Shown: positions 1-7,481 of the stretch, piece by piece
How positions within the stretch are numbered: position 1 is the stretch's first letter
Layout: every line of letters starts with the position of its first letter
Assembly: GCA_005887685.1 (NCBI GenBank)
Contig: VBHJ01000150.1
Location: forward strand, 1-42,881
DNA: 42,881 nucleotides
Direction: 5' to 3'
Source of the DNA: Chloroflexota bacterium
GTDB taxonomy: Bacteria > Chloroflexota > Dormibacteria > Dormibacterales > Dormibacteraceae
Translations under genes and position numbers: made by a program
Notes under the pieces: model-generated
Database searches by the model: none
Seen by the model: only the letters and a program-made list of their open reading frames with translations
Told to the model about the DNA's origin: nothing

Positions 1-2832
1 CACGCCCAGCTGATCGGCGAGCTCCAGTCGCTGGTCGACGAGCACCCTCTTCGAGAGCGACTCTGCGGACAGCTGATGCTCGCGCTGTATCGGTCGGGGC
101 GTCAGGCCGAGGCTTCCGACCTCTACCAGCGAACCCGTGAGCGGCTCGTGGATGAGCTCGGCATGGAACCCGGTCCGGACCTGCAGGTGCTGTTGAAGCG
201 GATCCTCCAGCAAGACTCCGGCCTGGCCGCGGCGCCAGCCGCTCCTCCAACCACCGGCCTCCCGGCGGGGACGGTCACCTTCCTGCTCACCGACATCGAA
301 GGTTCGACCCGCCGCTGGGACCGGAGTCCCGCGGCGATGCGGGAAGCGATGAAAGCGCACGACGAGGTGATCGGAGGACTGGTGGGCGCCCACGGCGGCA
401 TCCAGGTCGAGTCCGGACGCGAAGGCGACAGCGTGTTGGCCGCCTTTGCGCGGGCCAGCGATGCGGTCGCGAGCGCGGTCGCGATGCAGCGCGGGCTGGC
501 CGCCCACGCGTGGCCGGAAGGCGCCGACATGCACATCCGGGTCGCCCTCCACAGCGGCGAGGCAGAGGTGCGAGAGGGCCACTACTACGGGCCGGCCGTT
601 TACCGCTGCGCGCGCCTGCTGGCCACCGGACATGGCGACCAGGTGCTGCTGACCCAGGCGACCCGTGACCTTGCGGTGGACGCGCTGCCCCAGGGTGTTG
701 GCCTCCGCGACCTCGGCGCGCATCGGCTTCGCGACCTCGAGAGGCCCGAGCGCGTCTTCCAGGTGATCGCACCAGGCCTGCGTGCGGAGTTTCCGCCCAT
801 CAAGTCGATGGATCCGAGGCGCCACAACTTGCCGGTCAGCCCGACCGCCTTCATCGGTCGCGAGCGTGAGCTGGCCGACATCGAGGAACGGCTGGGGGCG
901 AGCCGGATGCTGACCCTGATCGGCGGCGGCGGGACGGGCAAAACCCGGCTTGCGCTGCAGGCGGCCGCCGACCTGATCGAGCGCTTCAACGACGGCGTGT
1001 GGTTGGTGGAGCTGGCGTCGCTCAGCGATCCGGAGCTTGTCGCGCAGACCGCCGCGGAAGCGATCGGCGTGCGTGAGGAAGCCGGGCGCGCGGTCATGAA
1101 GACCCTGTGCGACTGGCTGCGGGACAAGAACCTCCTCCTGGTGCTCGACAACTGCGAGCACCTCGTCCCGGCCGTGGTCGGGCTCGCCGATCGACTCCTC
1201 CGCGAGTGCCCCGACGTGCGCCTCCTCACCACCAGCCGGGCCGCTCTGCGGGTCAACGGCGAGGCGATCATGAGGCTGGGACCGCTGGACGAACATGACG
1301 CGATAGTCCTGTTCGCGGATCGCTCCAGCTCTGTGCAGCCCGCCTTTCGCCTGACCGATGACAACTCGAAGTCCGTGGCCGAAATCTGCAGGCGCGTGGA
1401 AGGAATCCCGCTGGCGATCGAGCTGGCGGCCGGGCGGGCACGGATGATGGCGCCCGCCGAGATCCTGAAACGGCTGCAGGAGAGCTTCGGGGTGCTCGCC
1501 GGCGGAAGCCGGTCCTCCGACTCCCGCCACGAAACCCTGAAGGCCGCGATGGACTGGAGCTACTGGCTGCTCAACGAAGAAGAGCAACGCCTGTTTCGCC
1601 GTGCAGCGGTCTTCACCGGCGGGTTCACGCTCGACGCCGCCGAGGCGGTTTGCGGTGGGGACGGCGCTGCTTCGGTGCTCGAAAACGTCGGGCAGCTCGT
1701 CGACAAATCACTGCTGGTCCCGCAGGAGACCGAAGACGGGGGTACGCGCTATTCGATGCTCGAAACCGTACGCGAATACGGCAGGTCTCACCTCGCGGAG
1801 CACGAGGAGCTGGAGGCGCTGCAGGAGAAACACGCCACCTACTTCGGCCAGCTCGTCGAGGCGGCCCGCGAAAAGATCGCCGGCCCCGAGCGGAGGAGGT
1901 GGCTCCAGCTTCTTCGCGAGGAGATCGACAACCTACGGAGCGTGTTCGAGGTCTCGAGCGTCCTGCCGGAAATCAAGCTGGCGCTGGCGTATGGGCTGGC
2001 AGACTTCTGGGAGGCGCGGGGCGAGTACAGCGAGGGCCGGTCGCGCCTAGACGCAGCCCTGGCACGCAGTCCGGAGCCATCGCGGGTGAGAAGTGAGGCG
2101 CTGCAGGCGGCGGGGCTGCTCGCCTGGGCGCAGGGCGACCAATCGGCCGCCACTGGCTACACGAACGACGCGCTGGCCCTCAGTCGCGCGCTGGATAACT
2201 CGGAGGGAGAAGCCCGTAGCCTCCAGCAGCTCGGCCAGATCGCCGTCCAGACCGAGGACTTTGCCGCCGCGGGCAAGTATCTGGATGAGGCGCTCGAGAT
2301 AGCGACGCGCCATGGCTACGGTCAGATCCAGGCGCTTTGCGAGTGGCGGCTCGGGCTGGTCGCACTGTTCACGAAGGACCTGGCCGGCGCCGCGACCCAT
2401 TTCCAGACGAGCCTGGACCTTTCGCGTCGGCGCGGGGACGTCGAGACGGTGGCCATGTCGCTCTTGATGCTCGGCAACATCGCGCTGCGGCAAGACCGGC
2501 TCAATGAAGCGAAGGCGAACCTGCGCGAGGGCCTCGAGATCCAGCGCCTCGAGGGAAGCCCTCGTTCGATCGCGAACCTCTTCGAGTCACTGGCGGCGGT
2601 AGCCATCGCGGAGGGCCAGAGCGAGCGGGCCCTCAGGCTCGGCGGCGCTGCCGAAGGTTTGCGCAAGCGGATCGAAGTTGTGTCGGCCTCGCCGCTGCAT
2701 CGCGAGATCAGCCATCGACTGGAGTCTGTGCGGCGAGGTCGCGGAGCGCAAAAGGAGTGGCTCGCCGGAGCCACGATGTCACGACAAGAGGCGATTGCTT
2801 ACGCCCTGGATGAAGTGGAGGTGGGTGCCTGA
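1..2832 (+). CDS. AfsR/SARP-like regulator with class III cyclase, NB-ARC ATPase and TPR domains (5' truncated)
   Basis: The frame is open from base 1, so the gene starts upstream; the first in-frame ATG at 76 lies inside a domain and is not the true start. Domains in order: the end of a bacterial transcriptional activator domain (about bases 1-190, ending LVDELGMEPGPDLQ); a class III adenylate/guanylate cyclase domain (about 268-780, with metal-site Asp in LLTDIEGSTR and a second Asp in GREGDSVLAAF); an NB-ARC ATPase (Walker A GGGGTGKT near 925, Walker B LLLVLDNCEH near 1135); and TPR-like helical repeats to the end. The missing 5' part should carry an OmpR-type winged helix. The likely role is a nucleotide-switched transcriptional activator. 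The cyclase transition-state Asn position reads Tyr (GPAVYRCARL) while the Arg is kept, so cyclase activity is uncertain. The target genes are unknown. Confidence 0.9.
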   Translation, partial: HAQLIGELQSLVDEHPLRERLCGQLMLALYRSGRQAEASDLYQRTRERLVDELGMEPGPDLQVLLKRILQQDSGLAAAPAAPPTTGLPAGTVTFLLTDIEGSTRRWDRSPAAMREAMKAHDEVIGGLVGAHGGIQVESGREGDSVLAAFARASDAVASAVAMQRGLAAHAWPEGADMHIRVALHSGEAEVREGHYYGPAVYRCARLLATGHGDQVLLTQATRDLAVDALPQGVGLRDLGAHRLRDLERPERVFQVIAPGLRAEFPPIKSMDPRRHNLPVSPTAFIGRERELADIEERLGASRMLTLIGGGGTGKTRLALQAAADLIERFNDGVWLVELASLSDPELVAQTAAEAIGVREEAGRAVMKTLCDWLRDKNLLLVLDNCEHLVPAVVGLADRLLRECPDVRLLTTSRAALRVNGEAIMRLGPLDEHDAIVLFADRSSSVQPAFRLTDDNSKSVAEICRRVEGIPLAIELAAGRARMMAPAEILKRLQESFGVLAGGSRSSDSRHETLKAAMDWSYWLLNEEEQRLFRRAAVFTGGFTLDAAEAVCGGDGAASVLENVGQLVDKSLLVPQETEDGGTRYSMLETVREYGRSHLAEHEELEALQEKHATYFGQLVEAAREKIAGPERRRWLQLLREEIDNLRSVFEVSSVLPEIKLALAYGLADFWEARGEYSEGRSRLDAALARSPEPSRVRSEALQAAGLLAWAQGDQSAATGYTNDALALSRALDNSEGEARSLQQLGQIAVQTEDFAAAGKYLDEALEIATRHGYGQIQALCEWRLGLVALFTKDLAGAATHFQTSLDLSRRRGDVETVAMSLLMLGNIALRQDRLNEAKANLREGLEIQRLEGSPRSIANLFESLAAVAIAEGQSERALRLGGAAEGLRKRIEVVSASPLHREISHRLESVRRGRGAQKEWLAGATMSRQEAIAYALDEVEVGA

Positions 2833-2842
2833 GAAAGGAGCG

Positions 2843-3256
2843 CTAGATGCAGCAGATGTTCGCGTACGGCGGGATCTCGCGCCACTTCTTCAGGTACAGA
2901 GCGTTCGCAGCGTCGAGAAGTTCTTTCCAGTTCGGAGGTGTCGTCGGCGTGTGGTCGAGGTACTGCCCTTTGCCGAAGATGCTGGCACTGTCGATCTTGT
3001 ATTGCTTGGTCCGGGTGATGTGCTCGTGCCAGATCAGGTCCGCGTCTTTGTCCAGTCCGAAAACGGCCACCACGGGCTGCCCATGCTTCTGCTCCTGTTT
3101 GGTCAAGAACAGGAAGCGGCGGTACCACTTCTCGGCCTCGTTGGCCTTCGTTGGCGACCAGTTGTTAGCGGTCCCTACCTTGGAAACTACGTCCGTCACG
3201 TCCATGCTGTCGATCGCGGCATCCCCGGTAATCAGGTCGGGCGGAAGATTGATCAT
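2843..3256 (-). CDS. Small protein, possibly GRDP/DUF1399-like
   Basis: Encodes 137 aa with no signal peptide or membrane segment. The central region has a Trp/His-rich block (ADLIWHEHITRTKQYKID) followed by FGKGQYLDHTP. This resembles the W-x-x-H...Y...D...HHxP pattern of the glycine-rich-domain (DUF1399) family, in which the motif recurs in cytoplasmic proteins of unknown function; I treat that resemblance as tentative. Codons are less GC-rich than in the neighbours and Lys/Asn are frequent, which could indicate separate acquisition. It ends 10 bases from the regulator on the opposite strand. No clear Shine-Dalgarno precedes the ATG at 3256. Function is unknown. Confidence 0.6.
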   Translation of the reverse strand: MINLPPDLITGDAAIDSMDVTDVVSKVGTANNWSPTKANEAEKWYRRFLFLTKQEQKHGQPVVAVFGLDKDADLIWHEHITRTKQYKIDSASIFGKGQYLDHTPTTPPNWKELLDAANALYLKKWREIPPYANICCI

Positions 3257-3335
3257 TTCGCGGGTACTGTAAATCCAAAAGGGACGCTGTGAACGGGCGC
3301 GTTTAGCGAACGCCCGATCATCTCCCCGGGCGGGC

Positions 3336-3482
3336 CCTTGAGCGTCGCTTTACTTGGCGTTGAGGGTCCGGTCCGAAGCTCGTGCCGGCGGTCGACCAGA
3401 CCGACTAAACGACACGAGGAGACAGACATGGAAGCCAGGCAGACACTGAGAGGAAGCGGCGTTCCCAAGGGTCTTGTGATCG
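3336..3482 (+). repeat. Tandem direct repeat, copy 1 (leader plus 5' end of peptide gene)
   Basis: This block is nearly identical to 3798-3944, at a constant offset of 462 bases with no net indel between the left edge and the two start codons. It covers about 92 bases upstream of the start codon (including the invariant stretch GACCGACTAAACGACACGAG and the ribosome-binding site GAGGAGA) plus the first 18 or so codons. Beyond that the two copies diverge at protein level. The conserved untranslated part probably holds the promoter and ribosome-binding site. Confidence 0.9.
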
Positions 3483-3715
3483 TGCTCGCGATGTGTGCCG
3501 CCTTTGGCCTCGCGCTCGCGGGCTCGGTGATCGCAAAGGACGCCATGAGCTCGAGCTCGGCCGTGACCAGCACCATCCACGCGGCACCAGGCACCGTGCT
3601 CCGGCAAGACGACCCAGCCAAGGTGGCTCCGACCGTCATCGAGCAGGCCCCCTACAGCTCGCCCGCTGCATCGCCGGCGCAGCAGCCGACCCTCGAACCC
3701 CCAGTGGGTTCGTGA
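3428..3715 (+). CDS. Short membrane-anchored peptide, paralogue A
   Basis: Encodes 95 aa. The ATG at 3428 is chosen because GAGGAGA lies 5 bases upstream and because start and leader are conserved in the duplicated copy at 3890. A basic N-terminus (MEARQTLRGSGVPKG) is followed by one hydrophobic segment (about residues 15-33), then a Ser-rich stretch, the motif HAAPGTVLRQDDP and a Pro/Ala-rich tail. This fits a signal anchor with an extracytoplasmic tail. A perfect terminator overlaps its stop codon, so it is probably a monocistronic, well-expressed transcript. I do not recognise a family; the conserved TIHAAPGTVLRQD segment shared with the paralogue is the best handle for a search. Confidence 0.75.
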   Translation: MEARQTLRGSGVPKGLVIVLAMCAAFGLALAGSVIAKDAMSSSSAVTSTIHAAPGTVLRQDDPAKVAPTVIEQAPYSSPAASPAQQPTLEPPVGS

Positions 3716-3752
3716 GGGGAGGGACCAACCCGGTCCCTCCCCTCGCCTTTTT
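3714..3752 (+). terminator. Strong rho-independent terminator after peptide A
   Basis: A perfect 13-bp stem (GAGGGGAGGGACC with GGTCCCTCCCCTC), 5-base loop, then GCC and five T at 3748-3752. It starts inside the stop codon of the preceding gene. Confidence 0.9.
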
Positions 3753-3797
3753 CCAGCCTCTGGTGCCTTTACCCCTCCCCGATGGCCCCCATCGACT

Positions 3798-3944
3798 CCT
3801 TGAGCGTCGCTTGAGTGGGCGTTGAGGGGCTCGTCGGAAGCTCGTGCCGGCGGTCGACGAGACCGACTAAACGACACGAGGAGACAGACATGGAAGCCAG
3901 GCAGACACTGAGAGGAAGCGGCGTTCCGAAGGGTCTTGTGATCG
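3798..3944 (+). repeat. Tandem direct repeat, copy 2
   Basis: Second copy of the block at 3336-3482, offset by 462 bases. It differs by scattered substitutions in the leader, while the segment from GACCGACTAAACG through the start codon and the first codons is almost unchanged. This indicates duplication of the whole unit (leader, gene and terminator) followed by drift in the 3' coding part. Confidence 0.9.
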
Positions 3945-4249
3945 CGCTCGCGGCGTGCGCGGCCGTTGCCGTCGCGATGGGAGCTTCGGTCATCGCGAAG
4001 GACATGTCGAGCTCGAGCTCGGTCGGGACGACCACCTTCCACGCAGCGCCCGGGACCGTCCTGAGGCAGGACAACCCCCCAATCGGGGCTCCGCTGCTTG
4101 ACCGCGGTGCGGACAGGGGCTCGGCCGCGCCCGCGGCGCACACCGGCCGCAGCACCGGAAGCACATCGGTTCAGGACGACGGCAACTCATCCAACAGCTA
4201 CAGCCCTGGGTGGGACGCCAAGTCGGTTCGCGAAGGCCACGGCGCGTAG
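3890..4249 (+). CDS. Short membrane-anchored peptide, paralogue B
   Basis: Encodes 119 aa and is a duplicate of the gene at 3428, with an identical first 18 residues and the same GAGGAGA ribosome-binding site. Layout: basic N-terminus, one hydrophobic segment (about residues 15-35), a Ser-rich stretch, the shared motif HAAPGTVLRQDNP, then a longer, divergent Gly/Ser/Asp-rich tail ending SPGWDAKSVREGHGA. The N-terminal anchor and LRQD motif are conserved while the tail changes, so the anchor and proximal motif are probably the functional core. Family unknown; probably an envelope-exposed peptide. Confidence 0.75.
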   Translation: MEARQTLRGSGVPKGLVIALAACAAVAVAMGASVIAKDMSSSSSVGTTTFHAAPGTVLRQDNPPIGAPLLDRGADRGSAAPAAHTGRSTGSTSVQDDGNSSNSYSPGWDAKSVREGHGA

Positions 4250-4292
4250 GCGGGGCGCCCTCATCGGCCCTCCCCTCGCTCCCGCCGCCGGC

Positions 4293-4328
4293 TGAGAGGG
4301 ACCAACGCGGTCCCTCTCATTGCGTTTT
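4293..4328 (+). terminator. Rho-independent terminator after peptide B
   Basis: An 11-bp perfect stem (TGAGAGGGACC with GGTCCCTCTCA), 5-base loop, and a tail TTGCGTTTT. It parallels the terminator at 3714-3752 with the same GGGACC core and is probably its duplicated, drifted copy. The rest of the gap up to 4485 shows no gene; a short hairpin with a GCAA loop lies at 4441-4454. Confidence 0.85.
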
Positions 4329-4485
4329 CAGGAAGAGACGGACGGTAGCCAGGCTATGCGACGGAGATCGGTCGGCACGATCCCCCTATCCGTGTACTGT
4401 TAGCCGCGGCCCCAAGGGACACGTTCAACGGCCTCGGAGTCGGTCGCAAGACCGGATGCGAGGTCGAAGAGGCGATTCGTTGGGG

Positions 4486-4902
4486 TCATTTCTTTTTCCG
4501 GGCATTGGCCTGGCTGCTGGTCAGGCGCGCTTTGAGCGGGGACCGCACCTCGCCGCGCTTTGGCCCCTTGCGCTGCCTGAGTGATCGACCGGTTCCAGCG
4601 CGAACCCTCTCGTCGGCGATGCTGGCGACCGATGCCCTGTCACCGTTTTCGGGTGCTTTGCGCGGCCGTCCAGGAGGGCGACGCACACGTTTGAAGCTTT
4701 CCAGGTCGTCCGGATAGATCGCCCACACAAACCCCACCTTGGTTCCGTAGAGCCGTTCTCTGAGGAGCAACCTGCGCACGTACGCCTCCGACGCGTTGAG
4801 CTCGGCGGCGGCCTCGGCCACTGATAGAACGCGTGGGCGTTTGATGGGCTCGAATATTAGCACGCGCTCGCAACCATTTCTGGTATAGTCGTGATTGTTC
4901 AT
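4486..4902 (-). CDS. Small HTH protein with AT-hook-like basic tail
   Basis: The ATG at 4902 is preferred over an in-frame ATG at 5007 because the extra residues look like non-coding translation and would overlap the start of the next gene. The product has 138 aa. Residues about 14-60 form an excisionase/MerR-like helix-turn-helix (VLSVAEAAAELNASEAYVRR then LLLRERLYGTKVGFVWAIYP). This is followed by an AT-hook-like PPGRPRK and a long Lys/Arg-rich disordered tail ending NARKKK. It probably binds DNA, as a small regulator or a nucleoid-associated protein. No recombinase or phage gene is adjacent, so an excisionase role is not supported. It is transcribed divergently from the SnoaL-like gene. 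Confidence 0.65.
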   Translation of the reverse strand: MNNHDYTRNGCERVLIFEPIKRPRVLSVAEAAAELNASEAYVRRLLLRERLYGTKVGFVWAIYPDDLESFKRVRRPPGRPRKAPENGDRASVASIADERVRAGTGRSLRQRKGPKRGEVRSPLKARLTSSQANARKKK

Positions 4903-5006
4903 GGACTGAGGCGAGGGCGATACCAGCTCTCGCGGTTGCCGGCCTGATGATGGCAGTAGCCTTCTTGGCCCTTCCGCTTCGCGGTCACTCCTCAGGAGGA
5001 GACGCA

Positions 5007-5438
5007 ATGCCAGAAGTCAAAGACACGACCGATCGATTTGTAGCAGCATTCAACGCCCACGACGAGCGTGCGCTGGACGCCGTCCACGCTGACAACATCA
5101 AGTTCAATGCCCCGGGCGGCTTCAAGGCCACCAACGCCAAGGAGGCGACTGCGTTCGCCATGACATGGCTGAAGGCATTCCCCGACGGCAAGATGAAGGT
5201 TCGCAGCGAGATCATCAGCGGCCCCTGGGTCGTCCAGGAAGTGGTGATGGAGGGAACGCACACCGCCCCGCTCGAGAGCCCGACCGGCCCCATTCCGGCC
5301 ACCTACAAGAAGGTCGTCGGCTATGGATGCCAGCTCCTCCGCGTGGAGAACGCCAAGATCGCCGAGGCTCGGATCTACTTCGACCAGCTCGACCAGCTGA
5401 AGCAGCTGGGTCTGCTGCCTGCGCCGACGACTGTCTAA
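5007..5438 (+). CDS. SnoaL-like (NTF2-fold) ester cyclase family protein
   Basis: Encodes 143 aa. The ATG at 5007 is chosen for the strong AGGAGGA at 4994-5000; an upstream in-frame ATG at 4947 has no such site. The sequence has the hallmarks of the SnoaL-like polyketide cyclase/ester cyclase group: RFVAAFNAHDERALDAVHAD at the N-terminus, a central PDGKMKVRSEIISGPWVVQE strand pair, and a C-terminal YGCQLLRVENAKIAEARIYF followed by FDQLDQLKQLGLLP. Members bind small molecules in a cone-shaped pocket; few have known substrates. Cytosolic, stand-alone, and followed by a hairpin terminator. Confidence 0.85.
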   Translation: MPEVKDTTDRFVAAFNAHDERALDAVHADNIKFNAPGGFKATNAKEATAFAMTWLKAFPDGKMKVRSEIISGPWVVQEVVMEGTHTAPLESPTGPIPATYKKVVGYGCQLLRVENAKIAEARIYFDQLDQLKQLGLLPAPTTV

Positions 5439-5452
5439 CAGCTGATCGAGAC

Positions 5453-5482
5453 GACCCGGCCCCTGTCGGGGCCGGGTCCTTC
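5453..5482. terminator. Hairpin terminator between convergent genes
   Basis: A perfect 11-bp stem GACCCGGCCCC (5453-5463) and GGGGCCGGGTC (5468-5478) with loop TGTC. The T tract is short (CTTCGTT). It lies between convergent genes and may serve both strands. Confidence 0.7.
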
Positions 5483-5491
5483 GTTAGAGGG

Positions 5492-6334
5492 TCAGCCCTC
5501 CAGCACCTCGCGCACCTTCGCGGCGAACTCCACCGGCCGGCCATCGAACCCGCCGTGGTCCCCCGGAAACACGACCGCCTGCGTGCCAAGACGCTTCGCC
5601 AGGCCAAGCGCGCCATTGTGCGCCAGCTGTCCCTTCGACTCCTCGCCGACGGCCGGGATGATCCGGCAGGGGCTGGCCTTCAGCGCAGCGAAGTCCGGCT
5701 CGTAGCGCGCGATGTTCCGAATGTAGCGGCCGAAGAAGAACTCCATGTTCCGCTGCATCATGGCCATCGCTTCCAGCGCCTCGGGGGTCGGCTCGCCCTC
5801 CTGGGCGGGGGGCGGTCCGCCCTCGATTCCGACCAGGGTCATGAACTTGGCCATTGCCGGCCACAGCCCCTCTTTGGCGCAGGTATCGCAGACGTCTTCC
5901 ATGCGCGCCCGAACCTCGGCCGTGTTGGGCAGCAGAGCGGGCGTTGGCGGTTCGTGAACGATGACCGTGTCGAGCTGTTCCGGGTGCCGCACGACGAGCT
6001 CCAGTGCAATGCTTGCTCCGCCGCTGCTGGCGAAGACGCACGCCTTGGAGTCGGTCAATTTGGCCAGGAGGCGGTGGGCGTCATCGGCGAAGATCTGCAC
6101 CATCCGCGAGTCGTCGATTGGTTCTGTGACCTTGGTGTGAGACAGGCCGCGCGGGTCATAGGTGACGACGGTGTAGCGCTTTGCGAGGTCATTCTCGATC
6201 CGGCGGAAGGTGGTCGCGTCGGCCGGCCCGCCCGGCATCATCAGCAGCACGGGTCCGGAGCCGCGGACCTCGTAGTAGAGGCTCGCGCCAGGAACGTCGA
6301 GGGTCTCAGGCTTGAAGGTCGAAGTCGTTGCCAT
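5492..6334 (-). CDS. Alpha/beta hydrolase
   Basis: Encodes 280 aa, a usual length for the fold. The ATG at 6334 has GGAGGT about 9 bases upstream. Motifs: oxyanion region PGGPAD (about 35), YDPRGLSHT (59-67), nucleophile elbow ASSGG with Ser104 (the usual first Gly is Ala), and a C-terminal His in FPGDHGGF. The substrate cannot be read from sequence. It is divergent from a Rieske oxygenase across a 126-base gap that holds a perfect inverted repeat, so the pair is probably co-regulated and may act in one catabolic step series; that link is inference. Confidence 0.85.
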   Translation of the reverse strand: MATTSTFKPETLDVPGASLYYEVRGSGPVLLMMPGGPADATTFRRIENDLAKRYTVVTYDPRGLSHTKVTEPIDDSRMVQIFADDAHRLLAKLTDSKACVFASSGGASIALELVVRHPEQLDTVIVHEPPTPALLPNTAEVRARMEDVCDTCAKEGLWPAMAKFMTLVGIEGGPPPAQEGEPTPEALEAMAMMQRNMEFFFGRYIRNIARYEPDFAALKASPCRIIPAVGEESKGQLAHNGALGLAKRLGTQAVVFPGDHGGFDGRPVEFAAKVREVLEG

Positions 6335-6364
6335 TGGTCATAACCTCCGAACTGCGTTCTTACC

Positions 6365-6392
6365 AGTTTTGACCGTTCTCCATCTCAAAACT
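6365..6392. promoter_or_regulatory. Perfect inverted repeat AGTTTTGA-N12-TCAAAACT, candidate operator
   Basis: Two perfect 8-base arms separated by 12 bases in the divergent hydrolase/Rieske promoter gap. The arms are AT-rich in a GC-rich genome. On the minus strand the repeat overlaps a possible -35/-10 pair (TTGAGA, 17 bases, TGGTAA) for the hydrolase. A dimeric repressor or activator site is likely; the cognate regulator is not adjacent. Confidence 0.65.
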
Positions 6393-6420
6393 AATCGGTG
6401 CGCCGGCCCTGTCGCGCGTC

Positions 6421-6451
6421 TTGACGGCGCCGGACATGGAGCGCCTACTCT
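6421..6451 (+). promoter_or_regulatory. Candidate promoter for the Rieske gene
   Basis: TTGACG at 6421-6426 and TACTCT at 6446-6451 (TAnnnT form) with a 19-base spacer. The -10-like box ends 9 bases before the ATG at 6461 and there is no Shine-Dalgarno, which would fit a nearly leaderless transcript. The long spacer makes this uncertain. Confidence 0.35.
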
Positions 6452-6460
6452 CTCGCTGAG

Positions 6461-7420
6461 ATGATCGACGACCCGGTCCTGGTCAACGACTGGCATCCGG
6501 TGGCAAGCGTCGACCAGCTGGCGGGCGGCGGGCCGCTTGGTGCGCGCCTCCTGGGCGAGGACATCGTGCTGTGGCGTTCCGGCGCCGACCACCATGCCTG
6601 GCGCGACCTCTGCGTCCACCGCGGCACTCGTCTGTCGCTTGGGAAGGTCGTCGATGGCGGCGCCCTCGAATGCCCGTACCACGGCTGGACATATGCGACC
6701 GATGGGCGTTGCGTCCTGATGCCCGCTCACCCTGAGCAGACGCCTCCCGCCAAAGCCTGTGTGCAGGTCTACCGGACGGCGGTCGCGCACGACGTGATCT
6801 GGGTGAGCCTGGGCAGCCCGGCCGGCGCCGTGCCCGGCTTCGAGCTCCTCGATGATCGGGCCTACAAGGTGTTGAGGGCTGGACCATATCGGGTGAAGGC
6901 GAGCGGACCTCGCATCGTCGAGAACTTCCTGGACGTCGGCCATTTTCCTTTCGTCCACGAAGGGATCCTTGGAGACCGCGCACGACCGGAGATCGCTGAT
7001 TACGAAACGACCACCGATTCGAATGGCGTGCTTGCGACCGGGGTCAAAGTCTTTCAACCCGATCCGTATGCCACCGGTCATGGCTCGGTGGTGACCTACA
7101 CGTATCGCGTGCACCGGCCACTGTCGGCATCGTTCATCAAGCACGGGGAGCACTCCTTCGGGATGCTCCTGTCGGTGACGCCTCACGACCCGGTCGACAG
7201 CAGCGCCTGGATGTGGATGGCGATGAACTACGAGCCCGAGTCGCCGATGGTCGAGTTCCAGGACCGCATCTTCGCCCAGGACAGGCCGATCCTCGAATCG
7301 CAGCGACCGGAGCTCCTCCCGCTCGACCTGCAGGCGGAGCTTCACCTCAGGAGCGATCGGACGGCGATCGCATACCGTCGATGGCTTCGCGAGATCGGCG
7401 TCCGTACCGGCACGGCCTGA
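6461..7420 (+). CDS. Rieske [2Fe-2S] non-heme iron oxygenase, large subunit type
   Basis: Encodes 319 aa. The N-terminal Rieske domain has ligands CVHRG (Cys51, His53) and CPYHGW (Cys71, His74). The catalytic domain has the mononuclear iron motif NFLDVGHFPFVHEG with Asp158, His161 and His166. Overall it resembles the vanillate O-demethylase/phenoxybenzoate dioxygenase group, which demethylate or hydroxylate aromatic compounds using electrons from a separate reductase. No reductase or ferredoxin gene is adjacent, so the partner must be elsewhere. Start: ATG at 6461, without a ribosome-binding site. It is divergent from the hydrolase around the inverted repeat at 6365-6392. Confidence 0.9.
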   Translation: MIDDPVLVNDWHPVASVDQLAGGGPLGARLLGEDIVLWRSGADHHAWRDLCVHRGTRLSLGKVVDGGALECPYHGWTYATDGRCVLMPAHPEQTPPAKACVQVYRTAVAHDVIWVSLGSPAGAVPGFELLDDRAYKVLRAGPYRVKASGPRIVENFLDVGHFPFVHEGILGDRARPEIADYETTTDSNGVLATGVKVFQPDPYATGHGSVVTYTYRVHRPLSASFIKHGEHSFGMLLSVTPHDPVDSSAWMWMAMNYEPESPMVEFQDRIFAQDRPILESQRPELLPLDLQAELHLRSDRTAIAYRRWLREIGVRTGTA

Positions 7421-7445
7421 CTCGGGCGAACCCCTATGTCGGGGG

Positions 7446-7475
7446 TTGCCGCGGGGCAGGACGTTCACCTAGCGC
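7446..7475 (+). promoter_or_regulatory. Candidate leaderless promoter for the DUF1206 operon
   Basis: TTGCCG at 7446-7451, an 18-base spacer, and TAGCGC at 7470-7475, ending 6 bases before the ATG at 7482. No Shine-Dalgarno is present. The spacing is what a leaderless start would need; the -10 match is weak. Confidence 0.35.
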
Positions 7476-7481
7476 ACCAAG

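Noticed and set aside
4380-4485. Possible tRNA or small RNA, because of a GCAA-loop hairpin at 4441-4454
   Set aside because: No acceptor stem, anticodon arm or TPsiC arm can be assembled; only a 5-bp hairpin is present.
4486-4902. Excisionase of an integrated element
   Set aside because: No integrase, attachment repeat or phage gene lies nearby, and the basic tail is not typical.
5165-6343. A 392-codon plus-strand frame spanning the SnoaL-like gene and the hydrolase
   Set aside because: It overlaps two recognised genes in other frames and encodes Arg/Gly-rich sequence without a domain.
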